The notes below the pieces were generated by a model. The model worked only from the letters and a program-made list of their open reading frames with translations. It did no database searches and was not told the DNA's origin. This document shows positions 1 through 5,725 of a DNA stretch of 7,133 nucleotides, piece after piece (the stretch's first letter is position 1; every line of letters begins with the position of its first letter). Position numbers and translations under genes: made by a program. Source of the stretch: UMGS1124 sp045541255 (GTDB taxonomy: Bacteria > Bacillota_I > Bacilli_A > RF39 > UBA660). The DNA is taken from positions 1 to 7,133 of the forward strand of contig JAZQIU010000019.1 in the NCBI GenBank assembly GCA_045541255.1, in the 5' to 3' direction.

Positions 1-33
1 ATATAAAAGAAAATTAATCATTAAGTGTAAACG

Positions 34-47
34 ATACATTAATGTAT
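34..47. repeat. 14-bp perfect palindrome
   Basis: ATACATTAATGTAT reads the same on both strands with no spacer. A perfect 14-bp palindrome in non-coding DNA near a regulator gene could be a dimer-binding operator. It may equally be chance in AT-rich sequence. No second copy was noticed in the window. Confidence 0.5.
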
Positions 48-145
48 ATGAAAATGTCATTTATGAGTCGTTTATTGATAAATTGAATAAAAAGAGGTTT
101 ATCATGAGTAAATAAAACACATAAAAAAAGATGATGTTTGAAAAA

Positions 146-192
146 ACATAGGAAAATCTTATATCGACCAAAACATGAGAATTTTCCTATGT
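146..192. repeat. Inverted repeat, 12-bp arms with 23-nt loop
   Basis: The arms ACATAGGAAAAT (146-157) and ATTTTCCTATGT (181-192) are perfect complements. A-runs flank both sides (141-146 and 193-199). Read on the - strand the stem is followed by six T, which resembles an intrinsic terminator for leftward transcription. On the + strand no T-run follows. It could be a terminator, an operator or an origin hairpin; the sequence alone does not decide. Confidence 0.6.
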
Positions 193-280
193 AAAAAAAC
201 AAACTAACCTTCTGCATCGAGTTTCTATCATTTCACTACATATCACATCAAATTAGTTAATAATTATTTTCTAATTTTTG

Positions 281-289
281 TTATATAAA
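281..289 (+). promoter_or_regulatory. Candidate archaeal TATA box for the first operon
   Basis: TTATATAAA matches the archaeal box A consensus. Transcription would be expected to start about 25 bp downstream, near 305-312, giving an untranslated leader of about 85 nt before the ATG at 396. The leader is T-rich. This is the best TATA-like match upstream of the first gene. Confidence 0.4.
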
Positions 290-395
290 CCTTATAGTCT
301 TGATTCCTGATGCAGATTATCGGATTTGTTTTCTTTTCTAACTGATTTTTTTGAGTATGATTTACTTCACTTAATAAATTAAAAGGTATTTTATT

Positions 396-608
396 ATGTC
401 AAACAAAGAAAAGAAAAGAATCAATGCTTTTATAAGCAAAGAGAATTATGAAGGTATCGACAAAGTGATGAATGATAATGAATTAATCTCAATGAGATTA
501 AGTAAAGGTGCAATATTAGATTTAGCATTATCTAACCTCTTCAAGACCTTAGAATTCGAGTCTCTTGAGTCTATTGCAATCCAATATTTAGAAAAAGGTG
601 ATGCTTAA
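396..608 (+). CDS. Small putative ribbon-helix-helix DNA-binding protein
   Basis: This 70-aa protein is predicted from pattern only. A basic N-terminus leads into a short strand-like segment RINAFI (residues 8-13), then a helix (about 15-27), a linker, and a second helix (about 36-51, SKGAILDLALSNLF). This strand-helix-helix order and size are typical of Arc/CopG/MetJ ribbon-helix-helix repressors, which bind operators as dimers and often control plasmid copy number or their own operon. The linker between the helices is longer than usual. The gene opens an operon and its stop overlaps the next ATG by one base. The ATG has only a weak upstream GGT (385-387). Nearby inverted repeats (34-47, 146-192, 1271-1345) are candidate targets. 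Role is inferred; a generic small helical protein is the alternative. Confidence 0.6.
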   Translation: MSNKEKKRINAFISKENYEGIDKVMNDNELISMRLSKGAILDLALSNLFKTLEFESLESIAIQYLEKGDA

Positions 609-610
609 TG
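595..610 (+). promoter_or_regulatory. Ribosome binding site and TAATG junction, copy 1
   Basis: AAGGTGATGCTTAATG combines a strong GGTGAT ribosome binding site, which also encodes the Gly-Asp of the first protein's end, with a one-base stop/start overlap (TAATG). It fixes the ATG at 608 and implies coupled translation. The identical 16 bases recur at 783-798. Confidence 0.85.
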
Positions 611-796
611 TCAAAGACCTTAAGATTATCATTAGCTATTGGATTTGAGGATGATGCTTCCGATAATACTATCAATGAAGCAAAAGCAGACTTTAAGAAA
701 TGTTTGAAAGAATCTCTCTTCGATATTGTTAATGAGTACAATGAGATTGTCTCTTTTAATATTATTGATGAAGGTATTAAAGAAGGTGATGCTTAA
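608..796 (+). CDS. Unknown 62-aa acidic protein
   Basis: I do not recognise this protein. It starts with a strand-like MSKTLRLSLAIGF (residues 1-13), has a probable amphipathic helix (about 21-43) and then a second strand-like VSFNII (48-53), an alpha-beta mini-fold with no cysteine pair, signal peptide or membrane segment. It is a real gene by context: a strong GGTGAT site precedes its ATG, and its start and stop both overlap neighbours by one base. Its last residues Gly-Asp-Ala match those of the preceding protein because the same ribosome-binding/stop/start junction is used. Co-translation with a probable repressor and a probable single-strand-binding protein suggests an accessory role in replication or its control. 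This is inference only. Confidence 0.7.
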   Translation: MSKTLRLSLAIGFEDDASDNTINEAKADFKKCLKESLFDIVNEYNEIVSFNIIDEGIKEGDA

Positions 797-798
797 TG
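783..798 (+). promoter_or_regulatory. Ribosome binding site and TAATG junction, copy 2
   Basis: The sequence is the same 16-base junction as at 595-610, with GGTGAT inside the last codons of the 62-aa gene and TAATG giving a one-base overlap. It fixes the ATG at 796. Confidence 0.85.
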
Positions 799-1200
799 TT
801 TGAGGCAATTCCTGAATTAGATGATGATGAATTTTTTATGAAGTTAATGAATAAACCTCATAAATTAAGAATCTCAAACATCGGTGATTTGAGAGAGTCC
901 AATAATGGCAAAGGACATTACTTCTATATTGATTTTGTTTTAGTAGAGACATCTCAGGAAGTCGGTATCGGTTTCAATGTTAAAGTAAATGATGATGGGA
1001 CTCTCTATGTCGGTGAAGGTGCTAAGTTATATCCTTTATTATCTTTTGTTTCAGGTATCGAGCATGATTCAATTAGATGTACTAAAGAAGATATTGATGA
1101 TGCTTTATCTGACTTAGAATTCGAGGCAAAAGCTTCAAGAGAGAAAAAGGGCAATAAAAAATGGTATGTGATAAGACCTATCTCAAAAGGTGGTGAATGA
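796..1200 (+). CDS. Putative OB-fold single-stranded-DNA-binding protein
   Basis: This 134-aa protein has an acidic N-terminus (residues 7-12) and then alternating strand-like segments from about 23 to 66. A Gly-Glu-Gly-Ala-Lys-Leu turn and a helix-like LYPLLSFVSG (to residue 87) follow. The end reads LEFEAKASREKKG..KKWYVIRP (107-128). The order of beta strands, 'G.KLY.LL...G', then 'L.F.A......G...Y.I' resembles phage and plasmid SSB-like OB-fold proteins, where the last strands form after a 'minimum-size' helix. Aromatic residues suited to base stacking are present (Tyr42, Phe43, Tyr44, Trp123, Tyr124). The neighbouring operon encodes a primase and ATPase, which supports a single-strand-binding role. 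No zinc finger or SSB acidic tip is seen. The call rests on pattern, not a database match. Confidence 0.5.
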   Translation: MFEAIPELDDDEFFMKLMNKPHKLRISNIGDLRESNNGKGHYFYIDFVLVETSQEVGIGFNVKVNDDGTLYVGEGAKLYPLLSFVSGIEHDSIRCTKEDIDDALSDLEFEAKASREKKGNKKWYVIRPISKGGE

Positions 1201-1218
1201 ATGTCTTATCAAGTTAGA

Positions 1219-1270
1219 GATTAGGATAGTAACTCAAACGATTTGAAATCGTTTAAAACTAATCCTAATC
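1219..1270. repeat. Large imperfect stem-loop after the first operon
   Basis: The outer arms GATTAGGATAGT (1219-1230) and ACTAATCCTAATC (1258-1270) pair with one bulged T. The inner arms AAACGATTT (1236-1244) and AAATCGTTT (1246-1254) pair perfectly around a single G. Almost all 52 bases are paired. It begins 19 bases after the stop at 1200, so it may protect or terminate the upstream transcript, or act as a DNA element. No T-run follows directly. Confidence 0.75.
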
Positions 1271-1345
1271 ATGTGAAAAATAAAGTTAATTGATAATATG
1301 TCTTATTACCTATATAAAGACTTCGATTAGCTATTTTTTTCACAT
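1271..1345. repeat. Long-range inverted repeat enclosing a promoter
   Basis: ATGTGAAAAATA (1271-1282) is complementary to TATTTTTTTCACAT (1332-1345) with two extra T in the right arm. It directly abuts the preceding stem-loop. The TATA box at 1311-1318 lies between the arms and the right arm covers the expected transcription start, an arrangement that fits paired operators. The T-run in the right arm could alternatively terminate upstream transcripts, since archaeal termination uses U-tracts. Confidence 0.55.
1311..1318 (+). promoter_or_regulatory. TATA box for the ATPase-primase operon
   Basis: TATATAAA is a strong archaeal box A, preceded by ATTACC where a BRE would lie. A start about 25 bp downstream (1337-1341) leaves a leader of about 25-29 nt before the ATG at 1366. 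No GGTGAT site precedes this ATG, so initiation is through a weakly marked short leader. Confidence 0.6.
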
Positions 1346-1365
1346 AATTTTTTATAAGATTAATT

Positions 1366-3951
1366 ATGATGACTGATAATTTTGAAGAGATGGGAGCATC
1401 TGCCTTAGAAGTGATAGATGAAGACCTCAAAATCGATTCACCTAATGAGGACTATCAAAATCCTTATACTCTTGATGATAAATTATTGAAGTTAGGATAT
1501 GACTATGATTCTAATGGAGTCTACATTCCATATAATTATAAGTATGAAGATGACAATCCTAAGAGAGATAATCGAGACATCTATCTCAAACTTGAAAGGA
1601 ATCCAAATAAGAAATGTGAGATGATATACTCATGGACTTCAAAAGAGGATGGCAAATATAGGACATTAAAATCATTCTCAAGACCTAATATCTTATCTAC
1701 TGAAGAGGTTAATTATAATGAGAAACAAAAGCGATTAACTGCAAAAATAAACAAATCTATTTCAAGTAATGGAATATTAGTCGGATTGAATCGGACTGAT
1801 GATTCCTTCAGGGACTTCTTTTTTGAGTTATATGAAAATATCTCAAATTCTCAATCATTGGAAGTCTTCAAGGAATTAGATTTTGATTTTCCTGATATTC
1901 CTGAAGAGGATGATGAAGCTATTGAAGATAATGATAAGATTAATTCCTTTGAGGACTATCCTTCCGATATTCAAAAGGAAGCAAATATCATCTTAGATAA
2001 TGGGAGTCTCTTTCAGGAATTACAAAAAAGTATATCATTAACACATCAAGGACATTCGACTTCGAGAGATGCTTTAATATTAATGGAAGCATCTTCCTTT
2101 GTAGGTGATGGAGTTCATGGTCTTTTAGGTGGTGATTCAGGTGAGGGAAAATCTGATTTAGCATTTGCAGTCGGATATAACTATCCTGATAAATATGTGC
2201 ATATCCTCAGGAATATCTCACCTAAAAATATCTATTATGATTGCGAGACTTACAATGATGATTATAATATCATAATCTTCGATGATTTGCCTTTGACTGA
2301 AGATATGATAAATATCCTGAAAGAGTTAAGTGATAATACTAAGAAAATCAAAGAGTTAAGGACTGTTATCAATGGGAAATCTCAAGTCTTTACTTTAGAA
2401 GGGAAATTCATTGTCATTTTGACTTATGCAAAGAATATTCCTGATGAAGAGTTAAAAAATAGACTTTTCAATATGGGAGTAATCGTAGAGAAATCAAGTG
2501 AAATATCTCTTGTCAAAGATAAGATTAGAGAGAATAATGTCATCGGTGGAAATGAGAATGCTATTGTCGAGAGAAACCGATTAATTATCAAAGCTTCGAT
2601 TCATAACCTCATTGAGAAACATATGAGAGTCTTCAATCCTTTCTTATCAATCTTTAATCCTGATGACTATAATAATCGAGATGTGAATCACTTTATTAAT
2701 ATGGTGAAATCTAAGACATTTTTTGAGTATTATCAAAGAAAGCAAATTAAGGTTAATGATGATATTGAAATCACTATCGGAGCATTTGAGGACTTCTATT
2801 TTGTTAGTCGGATATGGTCTGAAGATGCAGAGGTTCAAAAATATAAATTAAGTGAGAAACAAAATCAAATCTTAAAGTTATTGCCTGAATTTACTCAAGA
2901 TGAAGCTTATGATTATGTTGAAGATTTGAATGAGAGATATAAGCAGACTCAATCTAAAAGGGCAAAAGCCAAATTATTAGATGATGAATCGACTAAGAAA
3001 GGATTGTCAAGGAAATTGAATATTAATCCTAATACATTGTACAATCTTTTAGATAAGTCATCCAATAATACATCCTCTAAATCTTTAATTGAAATGGGTC
3101 TTGCCGATAAGTTACAATTGGATGATACTATCTCTAATTCACCTAATATATATTACAAAATCAAAAGTGAAGGAAATCCTTCAGATAGTCCTAATAATAC
3201 TATTGAAACTATTGATTTTCAATTTCAAGAGTTACTTAAGGACTCTTCAGTTAAACAAAAGGTTATTATCAATTTATTATACTATTGTAATATATTAGTA
3301 AATGAGAAGGGGTATGTATATCTAAAAAATTACTGCGATAACTATACTGAAGATATTGATGTCAAAGACTACGATTCCTATTTTGAATTCATAGATTGCT
3401 TCTTTGATGGATTTAATTATGATGATTATAGTATTGATTTGAATGATGCGAGTCTTGAAGATATTAATAATTTCAATGGATTTAAGAAAGAAATTTATGA
3501 GAATATTTTTGAAGATGGTGAAAAAAATAAAGAGTATACCTCTTCAGATGATGGGAGTAAATTTCAAGAGCATCAAAAAACAATGGAAAAGTCCTCAATA
3601 GCTAATCCAAATGATAAAGGACTATTGACTGAGAAAATCAATAGTGATAATAGTATTGTTATCGAGAATGAAGACCTCTTGAAAGAGAAAGGAATTGATT
3701 TTGCTATTGCTAAAGAAATCTATGACTTATTAGTCGAGTATGATGAATTAAATCTTGATGAAATTAGGACTAACCTTTGCAGATATGAGAATCCTGAAGA
3801 CTACAATAATGAGAGTCTTCCTTTGAAGGTAGAGATGAATGTCAAAAGGTTAGAAGACAATGATTTCTTAGAAATTACTTCCTATAGTAATAAGGCAAAA
3901 TCATATATCTATACTGACAAATTGAAAAGGATTTTTGAAGGTGATGATTAA
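1366..3951 (+). CDS. AAA+ type P-loop ATPase, putative replicative helicase
   Basis: This 861-aa protein is probably the replication ATPase/helicase of the element. Residues 1-200 form an unrecognised acidic domain with a Tyr-rich part (43-60). The P-loop core spans about 200-375: Walker A GDSGEGKS (256-263), Walker B IIIFDD (302-307), a sensor-1-like strand FIVILTYAKN (348-357) and an arginine-finger-like ELKNRLF (362-368). PKNIYYD (286-292) after Walker A resembles a segment of plasmid and phage AAA+ helicases. A winged-helix-like region follows (about 495-580, KKGLSRKLNINPNTLYNLLD), then acidic linkers and a second winged-helix-like domain (about 776-857). There is no membrane segment. The ATG lies after a short leader; a second in-frame ATG follows at once (MM). 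The primase gene starts two bases after its stop. Helicase activity is inferred; a DNA-loading or packaging ATPase is the alternative. Confidence 0.75.
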   Translation: MMTDNFEEMGASALEVIDEDLKIDSPNEDYQNPYTLDDKLLKLGYDYDSNGVYIPYNYKYEDDNPKRDNRDIYLKLERNPNKKCEMIYSWTSKEDGKYRTLKSFSRPNILSTEEVNYNEKQKRLTAKINKSISSNGILVGLNRTDDSFRDFFFELYENISNSQSLEVFKELDFDFPDIPEEDDEAIEDNDKINSFEDYPSDIQKEANIILDNGSLFQELQKSISLTHQGHSTSRDALILMEASSFVGDGVHGLLGGDSGEGKSDLAFAVGYNYPDKYVHILRNISPKNIYYDCETYNDDYNIIIFDDLPLTEDMINILKELSDNTKKIKELRTVINGKSQVFTLEGKFIVILTYAKNIPDEELKNRLFNMGVIVEKSSEISLVKDKIRENNVIGGNENAIVERNRLIIKASIHNLIEKHMRVFNPFLSIFNPDDYNNRDVNHFINMVKSKTFFEYYQRKQIKVNDDIEITIGAFEDFYFVSRIWSEDAEVQKYKLSEKQNQILKLLPEFTQDEAYDYVEDLNERYKQTQSKRAKAKLLDDESTKKGLSRKLNINPNTLYNLLDKSSNNTSSKSLIEMGLADKLQLDDTISNSPNIYYKIKSEGNPSDSPNNTIETIDFQFQELLKDSSVKQKVIINLLYYCNILVNEKGYVYLKNYCDNYTEDIDVKDYDSYFEFIDCFFDGFNYDDYSIDLNDASLEDINNFNGFKKEIYENIFEDGEKNKEYTSSDDGSKFQEHQKTMEKSSIANPNDKGLLTEKINSDNSIVIENEDLLKEKGIDFAIAKEIYDLLVEYDELNLDEIRTNLCRYENPEDYNNESLPLKVEMNVKRLEDNDFLEITSYSNKAKSYIYTDKLKRIFEGDD
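3938..3945 (+). promoter_or_regulatory. Ribosome binding site of the primase gene
   Basis: AAGGTGAT lies inside the last codons of the ATPase gene and eight bases before the ATG at 3954. It supports that start and couples primase translation to the ATPase. Confidence 0.75.
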
Positions 3952-3953
3952 TT

Positions 3954-5186
3954 ATGTCATCATCCTCAAAGATTATTAAAAGGAAAAGGGAAAGGGAGTC
4001 TTTAAAGAAGTATTATTCTAATTATTTTAATGGGAATTATCTTCGAGACTACCGATTCATTTTTGATGATAAATCCATTCATAAATATAATGATGTCCTA
4101 TCCTATAAGAAATATAAGACCTCTGAAGAGGCAAAAAAGAAATCATTAAACTTCTTAGTTAGTCCTAATCATATGGGTAGAAAAGGAGTCCTCTTGAATG
4201 AAATCACCTATTTCAAATCACTTGATGATTATAAGAATGGCAATAATCAAGAGAGATATTCAGACCGATTATTTTTTGACTTTGATATTGAGGATGATAG
4301 AGTCGATAATATCAAATCGGAAATGAAGGATGCTTATAATGATTTGAAAGGGTCTGCTAAAAGAGAAAGAATCGAAGATTTAAGAAGTGATTTCCGAGAC
4401 CTTATTTTTAATGAAGATTTGATATTGCCTACCTTCAAGGAAGCATCATCTTTATGTGATTATCTTGAAAGTGTAGGATTGAAACCTTATTTAATATTCT
4501 CAGGAAGCAAAGGATTTCATATTAATTTATTTTTTGATGAAAAGAAGCTATTGAATATATCTCAAATAAGTTATTCATTGGCAAATAGTTATAAAAATAA
4601 ATTAGATTTGAGGTATCTTGATTTAGCAGTAAATAAGGATGCTAAAAAAAGAAGTCAAAGAGTACAATACTCATATCATTCAAAGACAAATCTTTTGACT
4701 CTTCCAATAGATAGAGAATTCTCTTATGATGAAGTCCTATCCATAATTGAGAAAAATAAAAGGAGTCCTATTCCTTTTCAGATAAGAGACTATAACTCAC
4801 CTGAAGGATTCAATCGGATGTTAGTCAAACTTGATAATGATATAGGTATCAAATTAAAAAGAAGGCAAAAGGACTTAGAAAATAGGAATCTTCAAAGGAA
4901 AAAGCTATTGAAAAGGAAATATAAAGGCAATGTCAAATCCTTTAGTGATATTGATATGCGAGAATTGGCAAATGCTTATGGTATCGATGGAATATCTAAA
5001 GGCGATAGAATAATTGTCAAATGTCCTTTTCATAATGATTCTAATCCTTCGGCAGTTGTATTTAGAGAAAGGTTTCATTGTAGCACCTGCAATCTAACTT
5101 TAAACTATTATGATTTCATTTCTAAGATGGAAAATACTAATGATAAGAAGGTAATCATGCAAAAATTGAATGATATTGTAAGGTGA
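3954..5186 (+). CDS. PriS-like primase (AEP) with C-terminal CHC2 zinc finger
   Basis: This 410-aa protein makes primers, and possibly DNA, for the element. The archaeo-eukaryotic primase motifs are complete: motif I FFDFD (107-111, metal-binding Asp109 and Asp111), motif II SGSKGFH (183-189, His189 contacts the nucleotide) and motif III LDLAV (222-226, Asp223). RVQYSYHSKT...LP (236-251) matches the conserved PriS end. No PriS-type internal zinc knuckle is seen between motifs I and II (one Cys, 168). Instead, after a basic linker (about 301-323), a CHC2 finger typical of the N-terminus of bacterial DnaG appears: CPFH (Cys357, His360) with Cys376 and Cys379, followed by YYDFI. The gene is co-translated with the ATPase; no PriL gene is in the window. 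Catalytic core call is firm; polymerase ability is unknown. Confidence 0.9.
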   Translation: MSSSSKIIKRKRERESLKKYYSNYFNGNYLRDYRFIFDDKSIHKYNDVLSYKKYKTSEEAKKKSLNFLVSPNHMGRKGVLLNEITYFKSLDDYKNGNNQERYSDRLFFDFDIEDDRVDNIKSEMKDAYNDLKGSAKRERIEDLRSDFRDLIFNEDLILPTFKEASSLCDYLESVGLKPYLIFSGSKGFHINLFFDEKKLLNISQISYSLANSYKNKLDLRYLDLAVNKDAKKRSQRVQYSYHSKTNLLTLPIDREFSYDEVLSIIEKNKRSPIPFQIRDYNSPEGFNRMLVKLDNDIGIKLKRRQKDLENRNLQRKKLLKRKYKGNVKSFSDIDMRELANAYGIDGISKGDRIIVKCPFHNDSNPSAVVFRERFHCSTCNLTLNYYDFISKMENTNDKKVIMQKLNDIVR

Positions 5187-5205
5187 GAGAGATATGAATG
5201 ATGAT

Positions 5206-5280
5206 TTATAGGGTTTGTTTTTTGAGAGATTTTATCGAGGACTTTAGAGGTCTTGATTTCTCTCATAGCTAATCCTATGG
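5206..5280. repeat. Two-tier stem-loop between operons
   Basis: The outer stem pairs 5206-5215 (containing ATAGGGTT) with 5271-5280 (containing AATCCTAT), including three G-T pairs. The middle stem TGAGAGA (5223-5229) pairs with TCTCTCA (5259-5265). The tip pairs ATCGAGG (5234-5240) with TCTTGAT (5251-5257), with two G-T pairs. The G-T pairs fit RNA better than DNA, so it may act in the primase transcript's 3' end or the next leader. The left interior loop has six T (5218-5223), a possible termination tract. Confidence 0.55.
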
Positions 5281-5295
5281 TCTTGTTTAAAAAAA

Positions 5296-5304
5296 TTTAA
5301 TATA
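5296..5304 (+). promoter_or_regulatory. Weak TATA-like box before the third operon
   Basis: TTTAATATA sits 17-25 bases before the ATG at 5321. A start 25 bp downstream would fall at or just past the ATG, giving a leaderless message that excludes the ribosome binding site at 5311. Either the promoter lies elsewhere or the first gene is read leaderless. Confidence 0.25.
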
Positions 5305-5310
5305 CATTTA

Positions 5311-5316
5311 AGTGAT
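5311..5316 (+). promoter_or_regulatory. Ribosome binding site deciding the start at 5321
   Basis: AGTGAT lies four bases before ATG 5321 and complements the archaeal 16S 3' end. The in-frame GTG at 5312 falls inside this site and is therefore unlikely to be the start. Confidence 0.6.
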
Positions 5317-5320
5317 TTTC

Positions 5321-5713
5321 ATGACAAAAAAAGATATTAAAAAATATGAAAAAGTAGAGATAACTTCTGAATCACCTAATCATGAGATTAGGAGTTTCTT
5401 TATCGATACTGCGATAAAGTCTATTGACTATATGAATAATAAAGTCTATAATGGTAGAATTAGAGACAAAGAGAATGAGAAAATTAAGATTCAACAATTG
5501 AAACTTATTATTAATGCTTGTAATGTTGGAAATCGAGTCTTGAAGGATAGACAATTAGATGAATATGAAGAGGACATGAAAGCATTGAAAAATGGTCTTA
5601 GAATTGACTATGATAATGATGAGGATATTATTGAGTTATCACCTGAGGCAATTCAAGAGATAGAAGCATTGGATGAAAGATTGGCAAAGATGAAAGATGA
5701 AGACTCAAAATAA
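5321..5713 (+). CDS. Unknown 130-aa charged helical protein
   Basis: I do not recognise a family with confidence. The protein is almost all predicted helix. A first helix-rich part (about residues 17-66, including IRSFFIDTAIKSIDYM and a Lys/Glu-rich KENEKIKIQQLKLII) is followed by NACNVGNRVLKDRQLDEYEEDMKAL, an acidic Asp/Asn/Glu stretch (about 95-105) and a C-terminal helix (107-127). The pattern 'long helix, KDxxLDExExxxxxL' recalls small phage and plasmid helper or terminase-small-like proteins that assemble through coiled coils, but no catalytic motif is visible. It leads the third operon, and the next gene's ribosome binding site directly follows its stop. A GTG at 5312 would add three residues but is less likely as the start. 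Confidence 0.65.
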   Translation: MTKKDIKKYEKVEITSESPNHEIRSFFIDTAIKSIDYMNNKVYNGRIRDKENEKIKIQQLKLIINACNVGNRVLKDRQLDEYEEDMKALKNGLRIDYDNDEDIIELSPEAIQEIEALDERLAKMKDEDSK

Positions 5714-5725
5714 GGTGATTTCATC

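Larger units (their letters stand above)
1..395. other. Leading non-coding region, possible control or origin region
   Basis: No convincing gene is seen in these 395 bases. A 67-codon open frame on the - strand (14-217) lacks a ribosome binding site, is unusually rich in Phe and runs through an inverted repeat, so I do not count it. The stretch holds a 14-bp palindrome (34-47), an inverted repeat with 12-bp arms (146-192), a pair of 8-bp inverted words (TCTGCATC at 211-218 and GATGCAGA at 309-316), a TATA-like box (281-289) and a T-rich tract (about 326-352). It lies just upstream of a regulator and replication genes, so a promoter/operator region is likely and a replication origin is possible. 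There are no clear iterons. Confidence 0.5.

Noticed and set aside
14..217. 67-codon open frame on the - strand
   Set aside because: No ribosome binding site, Phe-rich composition unlike the other proteins, and it runs through a perfect inverted repeat.
1219..1270. tRNA or CRISPR repeat
   Set aside because: It folds as one simple hairpin, not a cloverleaf, and there is no array of spaced direct repeats anywhere in the window.
2647..2838. 63-codon - strand open frame
   Set aside because: Lies inside the 861-aa ATPase gene with no ribosome binding site; a shadow of the coding strand.
3089..3298. 69-codon + strand frame within the ATPase gene
   Set aside because: Out-of-frame shadow: Ile/Leu-rich product with no independent initiation signal.
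5312..5320. GTG start for the 130-aa gene
   Set aside because: The GTG is part of the AGTGAT ribosome binding site; ATG 5321 has proper spacing.
5372..5554. 60-codon - strand open frame
   Set aside because: Antisense to the 130-aa gene, which has a clear ribosome binding site and operon context.
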